A DNA stretch of 64,000 nt from contig NZ_RPDH01000002.1 of NCBI RefSeq assembly GCF_003813775.1, positions 2,170,001 through 2,234,000 on the forward strand, in the 5' to 3' direction. Numbering within the stretch: position 1 is the first letter of the stretch; the number at the start of each line of letters is the position of its first letter. The notes beneath the pieces are model-generated. The model was not told the DNA's origin. It searched no databases and saw only the letters and a list, made by a program, of their open reading frames with translations. This stretch comes from Chitinophaga lutea (lineage in GTDB: Bacteria; Bacteroidota; Bacteroidia; Chitinophagales; Chitinophagaceae). Below are positions 17,109 through 26,616 of the stretch, piece after piece. A program made the translations under genes and the position numbers.

Positions 17109-18032
17109 CTATTGTACCGTTACCGTCACTTCCTTCACCACCTCGCTGCTCTTATCGATGTTGGTATTGGAGGCCACGAAGTATGCTTTGTAGGTGCCGG
17201 GCTTCGAATAGGTATGCGAATAACTTTCGAGACGCGCGGCCGTACCGCCTTTGATGCCGGTTGGCCGGTCGGGGCCGAGGTTGACGGTTTCCCAGGTGAT
17301 GGGGGCGCTGATGGCCCAGTTTTCCGTGGCGGGATCGTTGTCCGCCGTAAAAGCATTGGCCAGCAGCGTGATGCGGCTGGTGCTGGCCGTAGAGCGGGCG
17401 GGCGCCGTAGCCGGGTTGGAATTCACCAGGCGGAAAGCGTTGGTGAACATATCTGTAGCAGCCAGATTACCCAGCGGCGTGATGCTTTGGAAGCTGAAAC
17501 TCTGCACCATCCAGGTGCGGGCGGCGCCGTTTAGCTGCTGCGGTTTGGTGAGGTAACGGAAAGCGATGTACAGCGGTTTTCCCTTCACCAGCAGGTCGCT
17601 GATATCTTTCAGGCCCGATGCGAGAAACGTGGCGGAGGTGCCTAGCGTAAAGCGGGCGGTGATATCCGTCCACGTGGCTGCCTGCACGGCGGCGAGGTCC
17701 GTATATTGCCCGTTGAAGTTGGACGACGCCAGCACCACGAACTGTCCCGTCTGCGCTCCGCCGGTAACGGCCGAGGTAAACGACAACAGGCCCCCGGAGC
17801 AGTTTTCCGTTCTGCCCGTGCGGAAAGCATAATCTTTGAGCGGCTCCCCGGAATAAAAGGAGATGATGTTCGCATTGCCGGTAAACCGGAACAGCACCGG
17901 CTCTCCCGCTTTAAAGTTACCGGTGGCGGCAGCCACATTAAAATCCGGCGTACCGCCGTTGAGGTCGAGGCTCTTTTTGCAGGCTGCGTGCAGCAGCAAA
18001 CTGCAGCATATCATGACATGACTGAATTTCAT
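17109..18032 (-). CDS. DUF5017-type lipoprotein with C-terminal PKD-like domain
   Basis: 307 residues from the ATG at 18032 (the frame is open further upstream inside susD, but MKFSHVMICCSLLLHAAC is a clear lipoprotein signal, lipobox LHAAC). The central part, with IISFYSGEPLKDYAFR and TWTDITARFTLG, resembles DUF5017 proteins that accompany SusC/SusD pairs; the C-terminal 90 residues (LESYSHTYSKPGTYKAYFVASN) have a PKD/immunoglobulin-like pattern. It is probably a surface-exposed glycan-binding accessory lipoprotein. It is the last gene of the LacI-controlled locus, 17 bp after susD. Confidence 0.82.
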   Translation of the reverse strand: MKFSHVMICCSLLLHAACKKSLDLNGGTPDFNVAAATGNFKAGEPVLFRFTGNANIISFYSGEPLKDYAFRTGRTENCSGGLLSFTSAVTGGAQTGQFVVLASSNFNGQYTDLAAVQAATWTDITARFTLGTSATFLASGLKDISDLLVKGKPLYIAFRYLTKPQQLNGAARTWMVQSFSFQSITPLGNLAATDMFTNAFRLVNSNPATAPARSTASTSRITLLANAFTADNDPATENWAISAPITWETVNLGPDRPTGIKGGTAARLESYSHTYSKPGTYKAYFVASNTNIDKSSEVVKEVTVTVQ

Positions 18033-18049
18033 AGCTGGTATTTTTTGAA

Positions 18050-19861
18050 TTATTCCCATCCCGGATTTTGTGTCATCAGCCGGTTGAGTGTCATTTCCTT
18101 GGCTGGAATGGGCCAGATGTTGTGTCTCTCGGTAACGCTGCGGAAGCGCAGCAGGTACGACGGTGCGCCCACATCCTGTTGTATCATGTCCGCCACTTCC
18201 TGCATCGCGGCTACAAAAACGCCCCACCGGATCAGGTCGTGTTTGCGCAGGCCTTCGCAGTTCAGCTCCCGGAATCTTTCCTGCTGTAAAAACGCCAGAA
18301 AACTTTCTTTCGACGCCGTTGCAGATGCCGGCACGTCCGCATCGGCGGCGGTGTAGATGGTAGCAGTGGCTGTGGCCCCGCTACCGCCCCCACCCGTAAA
18401 AGTGATCGCCGGCGGCGTGGTATAAGTGCCTGTTAAAGCACCGGTGACTGCATCGGGCGTAAAGGTGATACCCGTCACTTTACCACCGCTGATCGTAGCT
18501 GTGGCCACAGCGCCGCCTCCCCCACTGAATGCGACCGCCGGGGCAGTGGTGTAACCCGCGCCGCCATTGGTGATGAGCACTTCTTTAATCCCTTTCGACC
18601 AGGCCCTGCGCCGTACCCGGTTTACGGCATCCACGGCTTCCGCCGCAGGCCCGCTGATGGCGTTCACCGCTTCCGCGTACATCAGCAGCACATCGGAAAA
18701 ACGGAGGATAGGCCAGTTCTGTGGACTGGTGTTGATATTCTGCGGCAGCAGCAATTCATATTCCCGGCGGTACTTTCCGGCGTTGACGAGATACACACTC
18801 GTAGGCGTAGGCGGTTGCACGAATGTTTTATTACCCCGCGGCCCGCTCGCGGCGTATGCAAACGTAGGAATACACCAGGGTTTGCGCAGGTCGCCGGGCG
18901 TAAAGGCGTTGTAGAATTTGCCGGTGATGTTCACATAAGCCGGGCACATGCCGGTATTCGCGTTGGCGGAAGCCGGCCCGTTGATGCGCGCGTTATTGCC
19001 CGCCATCGAGTAGGCATCCATCCCGTTGCCCCAGAATTCGGCCTCCCAGATGCATTCTTTGATATCGTATTCGTCGCGGGCGATCTTGATGAAGACGTCT
19101 GCATACGAAGGGTTGAGTGCGTGTGCGGCATCGTCGATCACCATTTTGGCCCACTTGCGCGCGGCTTCATATTTGCTCTGGTCGTTGAGCGGCTTGCCGG
19201 CCATATTCAGGCAGACCCTCGCAAGAATGCCCCTGACGGCCGATTTATTCACCCGGCTGCTTTTCGCCGTACCGATGTCGTCTACCAGTGTTTCCGCTTT
19301 TTCCATATCGGCCAGCACCTGGTCGTAGGTTTCTTTCAGGCTGGCGCGTTTGGCATCCGTCGCTTCCACCGAAGTGCTGGGCGTCAGCAAAACGGGCACT
19401 CCGCCGAAATTCTGAGCGAGCAGGTACAGGTAATACCCTCTTAAAAAAAGCGCCTGTCCGCGCACCTTGTCGCGCAACGTAGCATCCAGCGCCATGTTGT
19501 TATCCACGTTCTTCAGCAGCGCGTTGGCGCGGTTGATGCCCGTATAACACGCGAACCAGAAACTTTCGATCGTGGGATTGGTAGCGGTATAATCGAACGT
19601 GAAGGGATAGTTGATGAGGGTGGAACGGTTGATGTAAGACTCGTCGCCCTCGAACCCGTTCAGGTATACGATGCCGCCGCGGTAAAGGGAAGAGTGCGAC
19701 AGGATGTTGTACACCCCTGCCAGTGCCGTTTCCAGTTCGGCAGCCGTAGTATAATAATTGGCGGGGGAAAGAAAGTCCGACGGTTTGCTGTCGAGAAACT
19801 TTTTACAAGAGCTGGCAGTGATCAGCGCCAAGGCCGCCAGCAAACAAAATATCTTTTTCAT
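18050..19861 (-). CDS. SusD/RagB family nutrient-binding lipoprotein with a Gly-rich insert
   Basis: 603 residues. Signal peptide and lipobox ITASSC, then the SusD start KKFLDSKPSDFLSPANYYTT, TPR-like helices including RGQALFLRGYYLYLLAQNFG, and the C-terminal ERFRELNCEGLRKHDLIRWG. SusD sits as a lid on SusC at the cell surface and binds the ligand. Between VNRVRRRAW and ESFLAFLQQERF, where most family members have a short loop, there is an insert of about 85 residues (about 426-510) made of two Gly/Thr/Ala-rich repeats (GGAGYTTAPAVAFSGGGG and a TTPPAITFTGGGGSGATATA copy). It starts 19 bp after the susC stop. Confidence 0.95.
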   Translation of the reverse strand: MKKIFCLLAALALITASSCKKFLDSKPSDFLSPANYYTTAAELETALAGVYNILSHSSLYRGGIVYLNGFEGDESYINRSTLINYPFTFDYTATNPTIESFWFACYTGINRANALLKNVDNNMALDATLRDKVRGQALFLRGYYLYLLAQNFGGVPVLLTPSTSVEATDAKRASLKETYDQVLADMEKAETLVDDIGTAKSSRVNKSAVRGILARVCLNMAGKPLNDQSKYEAARKWAKMVIDDAAHALNPSYADVFIKIARDEYDIKECIWEAEFWGNGMDAYSMAGNNARINGPASANANTGMCPAYVNITGKFYNAFTPGDLRKPWCIPTFAYAASGPRGNKTFVQPPTPTSVYLVNAGKYRREYELLLPQNINTSPQNWPILRFSDVLLMYAEAVNAISGPAAEAVDAVNRVRRRAWSKGIKEVLITNGGAGYTTAPAVAFSGGGGAVATATISGGKVTGITFTPDAVTGALTGTYTTPPAITFTGGGGSGATATATIYTAADADVPASATASKESFLAFLQQERFRELNCEGLRKHDLIRWGVFVAAMQEVADMIQQDVGAPSYLLRFRSVTERHNIWPIPAKEMTLNRLMTQNPGWE

Positions 19862-19880
19862 GCCGGTGCAGTTTTTAGAT

Positions 19881-22800
19881 TTAGAAATTTGCCTGTAACC
19901 CGAACATCAGCGTACGCGCACGGGGATACGCGGAAAAATCGAAGCCGGGCGTCAGCACGCTGTTGCGGGCTGACACCTCCGGGTCCATGCCGGAGTAATT
20001 CGTCCAGGTGAGTAAATTCTGCGCCGTAACGCTCACGCTGAGGCTCGTCATTTTCAATTTGCGGATATATCGTACAGGCAGGCTGTAAGCCAATGATACC
20101 GTTTTCAACCGCAGGTAGGAACCATCTTCCAGCACCCGCGAAGAATGGTACCCGATAGGGCCATGACCATTGGTACGGTAGTTTTCGTTAGTGGGATTTT
20201 CGGGCGACCAGCGGTTCACGTAACTCGCAAACTGGTTCATCTCGTGCCTGCCATTACTGTTACCTTCGAAGGTGAGGCGGTTGGCGTTGTATATCTGGTT
20301 GCCGTACGACCATTGCAGGAATGCACTGAGCGTAATCCCCCTGTAGGAGAAGTTGTTCATAAAACCGCCGGTGTGTATCGGCTGCCCGCGGCCCATCACC
20401 ACCATATCAAGGCTATTCACGGCGCCATCACCGTTGATGTCTTTATACTTCACATCGCCCGGCTGAATGGCCGTTCTGCCCGTACCGTTCGACGGTAAAT
20501 GCTGCTTCAGTACATACACGCCGGGAGCGGGATTGTTGAAATCCACATACTGGTATACCCCGTCGAACAAATACCCGAAAAACATGCCGGCCGGCTGCCC
20601 GATGGCGGAGAGGTACAATGGTGAAGAGAACTGCGATTCGAACGAAACGGCGTTCTGTAAGAACTGCTGTCCTGCCGTCAACTCGAGAATGGTGTTTTTG
20701 TTGAAGCTGATATTAAAATTGCTCTGCCAGTTAAAATCACCTTTCGTGATGTTCACCGTATTGAGGCTCAGCTCCAGTCCTTCGTTCTTCAACCGCCCGA
20801 TGTTTTTGAACGCCGTACCGAAACCCGTAGTGGGCGGCAGATCGGCGCGCAGCAGCAGGTCGTTGGTGATCTTGCGGTACAGGTCTACGGTAAACTCGAT
20901 CCTGTTTTTGAAAAGCCCGATGTCATAGCCGAGGTTCAGCTGTGCGGTGCGCTCCCAGCGCAAATCCTGGTTGGCAATGTTACCCGGGTTAATCGCGGAA
21001 GTAGGTGTACCGTTGTTGTAGGAATACCCCTGTATCGTCTGGTTCAGCCGGTCGAACCAGTCGTAGTTGCCCACGCGGTTATTCCCGGTAATACCGTAGC
21101 TGAGGCGGAGCTTGGAGTTGGATATCTTTTTGAACGGTTGCATAAAACCTTCTTCCTGCATATTCCAGGCAATGGCGGCGGAAGGGAAATACCCCCAACG
21201 TTGCTGCGGCGCGAATTTGGAAGAACCGTCGCCGCGGAAGGTAGCCGTGAGCAGGTAGCGCGAACCGAAATTGTAGTTGACGCGGCCAAAGAAGGAAGCG
21301 AGTTTATTGCCTTCCGAATAAGCAGTGCCGCTGTAAGGCACCCCTTCGTCGAGGCCGCTCACGCCCAGGTTTTCGTTCGGCAGGTTTTGCGCCGCATATC
21401 CGTTGCCGCTCACTTTCGTTTCCTGCATCGAAAAGCCCGCCACCACGTTGAGGAGGTGGTTTTTGTTGATGGTTTTGTTGTAGGTCAGCGTGTTCTCGCT
21501 GCTCCAGATGCTCGTTTCAGAATTGCCCACGCTGCCGTTGATACCCCGGAGGTTATTGGGGTTCAGCGGGCTTCCCTGCGGCGTTTTGCTGTTGTAGAAC
21601 CGCTCCGATTTATTGATGGCGCCATTAGCGATGCCCATTACCCGCAGCACCAAATCGTCGGTGATATTGTAGCTGAGATATGCGTTGCCGGACAGGACGG
21701 TGGACACATCCCGTGTAAAATCGTTCTGCACCGTAATGAGGGGATTCAGTCTCACGTCGGACGCGTTGATGTTGTCCGGGTCGCCGATTTCATCCACCAG
21801 GTTGAGCCCGTCGCCCGACAGTGGGCGGTAGGCCCACACGCGGAACCAGAGGTAGGTGGAAATGGAGCTGGAACCCGGATTGGAGGCCACCGGCTGCCCG
21901 AAGGTTTTGATTCGGCTGTAGTTCGCCGTAACACCCATCTTCAGTTTTTTACTGATGTTCTGATCGAGCGTAAAACGCGCCTGGTACCGTTTATAGTTCG
22001 TGTTGATCACCACGCCGTTCTGGTCGTACACGGAGCCGCTCACGGCGTATTTGGTGGCGTCGTTCCCCCCGCGCACCGCAATATTAGTGATGCTCATCGG
22101 CCCTTTCCGCAGCACTTCCTCCTGCCAGTTGATGCCCTCCAAATTGCGGTATGATTCGAGCGTTTTGCCGTCGGTGAAATATTTATCCCTGGTGATGTCC
22201 GGCCTCCGTTCGTATTGGTATTTGATGAACTCGTACGGGCTCATCATTTCCATCAGTTTCGGCACTTCCTGGTAGCCGTATGAGGTGTTGAGGGAAATAG
22301 CGGGTTTGCCGGCCTTGCCTCTTTTTGTTTCGATCACGATCACGCCGTTGGCCGCGCGGGAGCCGTATATGGCGGTAGCGGAGGCATCCTTGAGGATGTT
22401 CAGCGATTCAATTTCTTCAGGGTTAATGGCTGCATTTTCGGGATCCTCCACCGGGAAACCGTCGATCACATACAGGGGGGAATTGCTTTGCGTAAGGGAA
22501 TTGGCGCCTCGGATAACGATCGTGGGCGTACCGCCGGGCTGGCCGTCGTTGGATGATACCTGCACCCCGGCCACGCGGCCGGCCAGCGCATCGGAGAAAG
22601 ACGCTACGGGCGCCTTGGTGAGCTCCTTCATTTTCACCTGGCTCACCGAACCGGTGAGGTCCTGTTTCTTCACGGAGCCGTAACCGATCACCACCACGTT
22701 GTTGAGCGTCACGTCTTCCTGTTCGAGATTTACGTTCAGGATGGTTTTGCCGGCTACCGGCACTTCTTCTTTCCTGAACCCGATAAAAGAAAATACCAGC

Positions 22801-23045
22801 ACGCCCTGGTCCGGCACGACAATCGAGAATTTGCCGGCATCGTTGGTGGAGGCGCCTTGGGACGTGCCTTTGATCATCACTCTCACCCCCGGCAACGGCG
22901 TGCCTTCCGGCTGCCTGCGCACGGTTCCGGTAACGGTTTTTTCCTGTTGCGCCTGCAGCGATACAGGCGCTGCGGAAAGAAACAGCATGAGTATGACACC
23001 TCCCATCCAGAGTGGGATGCACCTCGTAGGTTTTTGCGTAATCAT
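19881..23045 (-). CDS. SusC/RagA family TonB-linked outer membrane protein
   Basis: Complete at 1054 residues. Signal peptide (residues 1-32, VSLQAQQ), carboxypeptidase-like domain with VFSFIGFRKEEVPV, plug domain with YVIDGFPVEDPENAAI, the SusC motif LKDASATAIYGSRAANGVIV, and a C-terminal barrel ending in Phe (FGLQANF). It forms the import channel with the SusD 19 bp downstream. The gene starts 104 bp after the TIM-barrel gene; this gap contains the palindrome GGGTACGTACCC (23072-23083) also found before the aminotransferase gene, so susCD-DUF5017 can probably be transcribed separately under the same LacI-type regulator. Confidence 0.96.
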   Translation of the reverse strand: MITQKPTRCIPLWMGGVILMLFLSAAPVSLQAQQEKTVTGTVRRQPEGTPLPGVRVMIKGTSQGASTNDAGKFSIVVPDQGVLVFSFIGFRKEEVPVAGKTILNVNLEQEDVTLNNVVVIGYGSVKKQDLTGSVSQVKMKELTKAPVASFSDALAGRVAGVQVSSNDGQPGGTPTIVIRGANSLTQSNSPLYVIDGFPVEDPENAAINPEEIESLNILKDASATAIYGSRAANGVIVIETKRGKAGKPAISLNTSYGYQEVPKLMEMMSPYEFIKYQYERRPDITRDKYFTDGKTLESYRNLEGINWQEEVLRKGPMSITNIAVRGGNDATKYAVSGSVYDQNGVVINTNYKRYQARFTLDQNISKKLKMGVTANYSRIKTFGQPVASNPGSSSISTYLWFRVWAYRPLSGDGLNLVDEIGDPDNINASDVRLNPLITVQNDFTRDVSTVLSGNAYLSYNITDDLVLRVMGIANGAINKSERFYNSKTPQGSPLNPNNLRGINGSVGNSETSIWSSENTLTYNKTINKNHLLNVVAGFSMQETKVSGNGYAAQNLPNENLGVSGLDEGVPYSGTAYSEGNKLASFFGRVNYNFGSRYLLTATFRGDGSSKFAPQQRWGYFPSAAIAWNMQEEGFMQPFKKISNSKLRLSYGITGNNRVGNYDWFDRLNQTIQGYSYNNGTPTSAINPGNIANQDLRWERTAQLNLGYDIGLFKNRIEFTVDLYRKITNDLLLRADLPPTTGFGTAFKNIGRLKNEGLELSLNTVNITKGDFNWQSNFNISFNKNTILELTAGQQFLQNAVSFESQFSSPLYLSAIGQPAGMFFGYLFDGVYQYVDFNNPAPGVYVLKQHLPSNGTGRTAIQPGDVKYKDINGDGAVNSLDMVVMGRGQPIHTGGFMNNFSYRGITLSAFLQWSYGNQIYNANRLTFEGNSNGRHEMNQFASYVNRWSPENPTNENYRTNGHGPIGYHSSRVLEDGSYLRLKTVSLAYSLPVRYIRKLKMTSLSVSVTAQNLLTWTNYSGMDPEVSARNSVLTPGFDFSAYPRARTLMFGLQANF

Positions 23046-23071
23046 ATGTGATGCTTTTGAGTTGTGTGGTT

Positions 23072-23083
23072 GGGTACGTACCC
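23072..23083. promoter_or_regulatory. Palindromic operator upstream of susC (candidate LacI-family site)
   Basis: GGGTACGTACCC is a perfect 12-bp palindrome, 26 bp upstream of the susC ATG. It matches the core of the 28-bp palindrome at 31936-31963. The shared, symmetric sequence upstream of two genes of the same locus next to a LacI-type gene supports an operator; binding is inferred. Confidence 0.7.
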
Positions 23084-23149
23084 GTTTAAAGCGAATAGTT
23101 TATCGGTGATCGTATGTCTAATGAAACTAACTCCCTCTGTTGGTCTGCG

Positions 23150-24025
23150 TTATTTGGCTGCGGCAAATTCCTGCCGGATAATCTGATATTTTGGTTGTTG
23201 TGCAACGGGGTCCTGGTGGCAGTAAATAAACACGCCATCGGCATTTTTTATCCCGGCTTTGATCACGGCTTCCACATATGCCGGGGTGGATGCGCCCAGG
23301 CTGCTGTGTGCGGTTGCGTACACATCGAGTATCACGGGAAAAGCGCGCCCGAAATGTTGTTTGATCGTATCTATTTCTGCTTTCACCTGCGCGCTGTTGG
23401 AAAGGTCGGCTTTCACCGACTCGGCACGGTAAGGAAAAAGGATGCCGTCGAAAAAGGGTGCATAGCGCGATGCCAGGGTGGCATTGATCTGGCGGTAATA
23501 ACAACAGGGGATGAAGGCCAGCTGAGGATTTATCTTTTTGGAGGCGGCGATGAACTTACCAACATACTCCGGTGTAAATGCTTTCAGGTTATGGGCAAAA
23601 TCGTCGATGCTCCACGCAACGAGCGCCGGCTCTTTCAGGCTCAGTTCCGCCAGTGCGGTTGCCCAGCGTTCAAAGTCGAGGCGGTAGGGTTCCGAGAAAA
23701 ATTTCGCGCGCGGCGGTGATTCGGAATGCGGCACCAGTGTTACCCATACTTTGATGCCCGCCTTGCGCGCCAGCGGCAGGAACAGCTGCAGATCGTCCCA
23801 GTCGGTTGCTCTTGTCCAGATCAGCCAGTTATAAGTATTGGCATGAACGTCTTTCAACTCTGTCAGCAGCCGTTGCACGTCCACCCGGTCGTTGGCCAGG
23901 CGGGGCGCGGCGGCGTAGGTGCCACGGATGGGCTGCGCTTTTTTCTTTCCGCCGCCATCGGCAGCAAAAAGGGGGTACTGGCACAGAAGTGCCAGTACGA
24001 ACATAATTGACAAGTGTTTCAACAT
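23150..24025 (-). CDS. Secreted TIM-barrel protein of unknown activity
   Basis: 291 residues with a signal peptide (residues 1-22, PLFAADGG). The pattern of short beta strands ending in acidic residues (NTYNWLIWTRATDWDDL, GIKVWVTLVPHSESP, LVAWSIDDFAHN, FPVILDVYATAH, ADGVFIYCHQD) suggests a TIM-barrel glycosidase- or sugar-isomerase-like fold. DDF after the fifth strand could be catalytic, but I cannot name the family. It lies 24 bp after the HiPIP gene in the periplasmic enzyme operon. Confidence 0.75.
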   Translation of the reverse strand: MLKHLSIMFVLALLCQYPLFAADGGGKKKAQPIRGTYAAAPRLANDRVDVQRLLTELKDVHANTYNWLIWTRATDWDDLQLFLPLARKAGIKVWVTLVPHSESPPRAKFFSEPYRLDFERWATALAELSLKEPALVAWSIDDFAHNLKAFTPEYVGKFIAASKKINPQLAFIPCCYYRQINATLASRYAPFFDGILFPYRAESVKADLSNSAQVKAEIDTIKQHFGRAFPVILDVYATAHSSLGASTPAYVEAVIKAGIKNADGVFIYCHQDPVAQQPKYQIIRQEFAAAK

Positions 24026-24049
24026 GACTATGTGATTAAATGGTAACTG

Positions 24050-24400
24050 TCAGGTTTGCGGCGCCCAGTACGTGCAGGAGCCTTCTGCTTCCACCGGTCC
24101 TTTGAACAACAGGCAGCCCCCGCATTTCGCGCCTTCTTTGGCGGGTTTGTAGAGGTTGCACAGCTTGCAGAACTTCTCCGGGTCGGGCGAGGTATCGGTA
24201 TACCCCAGTTTTTTGCGCGCGGCGATATCTTCGCTGCCCAGCTTGCTGTAATCCTGGCAGGAGGCCACATCTTCCTCTTTCGTTTCTTTTTTGCCTCCCC
24301 CGCAGCCCGCCGCCAGCAAGCCTCCGGCAAACAGCAGCATGCCCGACGAAAAGGTCCCTTTCAGGAAAGCGCGGCGTGAGTGATGCTCTTTTTCCATCAT
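24050..24400 (-). CDS. High-potential iron-sulfur protein (HiPIP), Tat-exported
   Basis: 116 residues with a strong Tat signal (HHSRRAFLKGTF, then a hydrophobic stretch ending LLAAGCGGG). The C-terminal third carries the four cysteines of a HiPIP cluster: CKLC, then CGGC, then SCTYW, with the typical CxxCxxF-x-G and C-T-x-W spacing. HiPIPs are soluble periplasmic one-electron carriers with a [4Fe-4S]3+/2+ couple. The gene begins 8 bp after the stop of the dehydrogenase-like lipoprotein, so it is a likely electron acceptor for an oxidation in this locus. Start may be the second ATG. Confidence 0.85.
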   Translation of the reverse strand: MMEKEHHSRRAFLKGTFSSGMLLFAGGLLAAGCGGGKKETKEEDVASCQDYSKLGSEDIAARKKLGYTDTSPDPEKFCKLCNLYKPAKEGAKCGGCLLFKGPVEAEGSCTYWAPQT

Positions 24401-24408
24401 CCGGTATT

Positions 24409-26526
24409 TTATTTTTCTTTTAACGATGCCGCGAGTTTGGCCGCAGCATCTTTTACCTTTTTAGCACTGCTCTGTTCCAGCACCGCCAGCGCGGGCGCAA
24501 ACGCAGCGTCTGCAGCAGTTTTGTTTTTCGTTGCTTTTAACCCGGTGGCGGCACCGTTGAGGATGGCTACCTGGTACTTTTCATCGAGCTGAGGCGCCAG
24601 GCCCAGCAGGCGGCTCACCTCTCCGGCCGCATTGCGTGCCGCTACGGCATGCGCGAATGTGGTCAGGTAACCGCCCTTATCCGAACGCCCCTCTTTCTGC
24701 AGCGCGCCGCTCGTTTGCAGGTGTTGCAGAAACTCCATGGAAATACCGCCCGGAGAACTGAGGATGGCAGACTGGAACCATTTGTCTTTCGCATGTTTTT
24801 CGAGCACAGCAGCGAGGGCAGGCATCGTTTTGCCGATGGGGAATTCTCCGAGGCTCAATGTAGCCTGGAAAGCCACCAGCGGCACGCTGTCTGCGCTCAG
24901 TTCCACCAGCGCGGGCAGGCATTCGGGATAGCGTTCAGCCAGGATGGCGGCGTGCTCGCGGATACCGGCGGCGGCGTCTTTCATCGCTTTCAGAACGAGA
25001 CTGCCGTTCAGTGCGTCCAGCCCCTCCAGCGTGTACATGGCATGCAGACGCGCTTTCTCATCGGTGGCCGTATTGAACATTTCTGTTAACAACGGAATGG
25101 CGGCCGCGTCTTTCCGCTCCACCAGCAAACGCTGCGCGTTGGTGCGCCACCAGCGGCTGCCATGGCCCAGCAACGCCACCAGCTCTGCGGTGGTTTTACT
25201 ACGCAGGCCGGGCTGGAGATTATGTTTGGCCGTGGCATTGGCCGGTACGATGCGGTAAATGCGCCCGTACTGGTTGCCGAGCATAAAGTCCATGTCTTTT
25301 TTCAGGTCTTCCGGGATAGATACCGGCGTTTCGATATGCTGGCGGTACATGTCTATCAGGTAGAGCCAGCCGTCAGGAGCATTGGCGAGATTCACGGGGC
25401 GGAACCATGAATCGGACGAAGAGATGAATTCCCTTTTCAACTCCGACGCAGGCCTTCGGGCCGCAAAAAAGGGCCCGTTGTGCAGGGTATCGATCCGGTC
25501 GCGGTGCACCAGGTTGCAGGCCACCTCGGCGGTGAAAATCGTTCCGTAATATTCTTCGGGAAAACCGGTTCCGTTGTAGTCGGTACCACCGGATGCGCCG
25601 GTGAAATGGCCGCGCTCATATTCTTTCCTTCCCAACCCTTGCTCGTCGTACGCCTTCTGGCGGCGCGAAGTGCGCTCTTCACGCCAGTAAGGCGTTTTGC
25701 TCAGCTGGTATACCACCGGGGTGTCTTTATAAATATTCGCTACGGCTTTGTACGCAGGCAAAAACTCATGGCGATGGAGATAACGCCAGGGAATGGGCGC
25801 GGTTTGAATATGCAGGGTATTCTGGGTAAAGAAACGATGCCCGTAGTCGTTCATCGCCAGCCCGAACTGCCCTACGCCGGCTTCCACTTCAAACAGCCCT
25901 TTGTCGAGGCGGAAACGGAAATCGCCGCCGCCCACTTTGATGGCGGGCGCATCGGGTTTACGTTTGAATGTCACCACCCCCTTCTGCCCGTTGTTGTTGG
26001 CGTAAATCCAGTTGTCCACGCCGTAACGGAGGCTGGTGATCTGGGCCTCGGAGTTGTCTTCGAAAAACCCGGTGAATATCACTTCGGTACTGTCTGCCTT
26101 GCCGTCGCCATCGGTGTCTTTCATAAAAAGAATGTCAGGCGCCGCCGTTACCAGCAGCCCCTGCTGCCAGGGCAACATGCTCGTGCCACTGGGAAGCCCT
26201 TCGGCAAATACGATGGCGGTATCGATACGCCCGTCGCCATTGAGGTCTTTCAGCTGGCGGATCTTGCCGTTACCTTTGCCTTTCTCGGGTTTGTAGGGAT
26301 AGTCGCCCATTTCCATCACAAAACAATTGCCGTCTTCGTCGAACACCATTTCCACCGGGTCTTTTACATGCGGCTCGGCCGCAAAAACCTCCACTTTAAA
26401 ACCTTCCGCCACATCCATTGCCCTGATGGATTCTTCCGGCGTCAGCGGCCCGTCGTAGCGGGGCCCGCCGCACCCGGCCAACAATACAATGCCTGCAGCG
26501 GCCAATAAAATAGAACTGTGTTGCAT
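24409..26526 (-). CDS. PVC-type dehydrogenase-like lipoprotein (beta-propeller plus HEAT repeats)
   Basis: 705 residues, lipoprotein signal (VLLAGCGG). Residues about 30-440 form the propeller-type domain seen in membrane-bound dehydrogenases common in Planctomycetes and Bacteroidota: FKVEVFAAEPHVKDPVEMVFDEDGNCFVMEM, and calcium-loop-like DLNGDGRID and DTDGDGKAD. Residues about 450-700 are alpha-helical HEAT-like repeats (LLVERKDAAAIPLLTEMF). Longer members end in a cytochrome c domain, but no CxxCH is present here, so electrons would have to leave by another carrier; the HiPIP gene 8 bp downstream is the obvious candidate. The substrate is probably a sugar or derivative. Confidence 0.82.
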   Translation of the reverse strand: MQHSSILLAAAGIVLLAGCGGPRYDGPLTPEESIRAMDVAEGFKVEVFAAEPHVKDPVEMVFDEDGNCFVMEMGDYPYKPEKGKGNGKIRQLKDLNGDGRIDTAIVFAEGLPSGTSMLPWQQGLLVTAAPDILFMKDTDGDGKADSTEVIFTGFFEDNSEAQITSLRYGVDNWIYANNNGQKGVVTFKRKPDAPAIKVGGGDFRFRLDKGLFEVEAGVGQFGLAMNDYGHRFFTQNTLHIQTAPIPWRYLHRHEFLPAYKAVANIYKDTPVVYQLSKTPYWREERTSRRQKAYDEQGLGRKEYERGHFTGASGGTDYNGTGFPEEYYGTIFTAEVACNLVHRDRIDTLHNGPFFAARRPASELKREFISSSDSWFRPVNLANAPDGWLYLIDMYRQHIETPVSIPEDLKKDMDFMLGNQYGRIYRIVPANATAKHNLQPGLRSKTTAELVALLGHGSRWWRTNAQRLLVERKDAAAIPLLTEMFNTATDEKARLHAMYTLEGLDALNGSLVLKAMKDAAAGIREHAAILAERYPECLPALVELSADSVPLVAFQATLSLGEFPIGKTMPALAAVLEKHAKDKWFQSAILSSPGGISMEFLQHLQTSGALQKEGRSDKGGYLTTFAHAVAARNAAGEVSRLLGLAPQLDEKYQVAILNGAATGLKATKNKTAADAAFAPALAVLEQSSAKKVKDAAAKLAASLKEK

Positions 26527-26616
26527 GTTTTTATCTGGTATTAAATTGTATTCACTTTTGATAATGCCTCCTTCCCCATCATCGCCGCTTCAATTCAACA
26601 GCAGGGGAAAATACGC

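Noticed and set aside
18033..18227. Upstream extension of the DUF5017-type lipoprotein
   Set aside because: It would overlap susD by 178 bp and bury a clear lipoprotein signal peptide.
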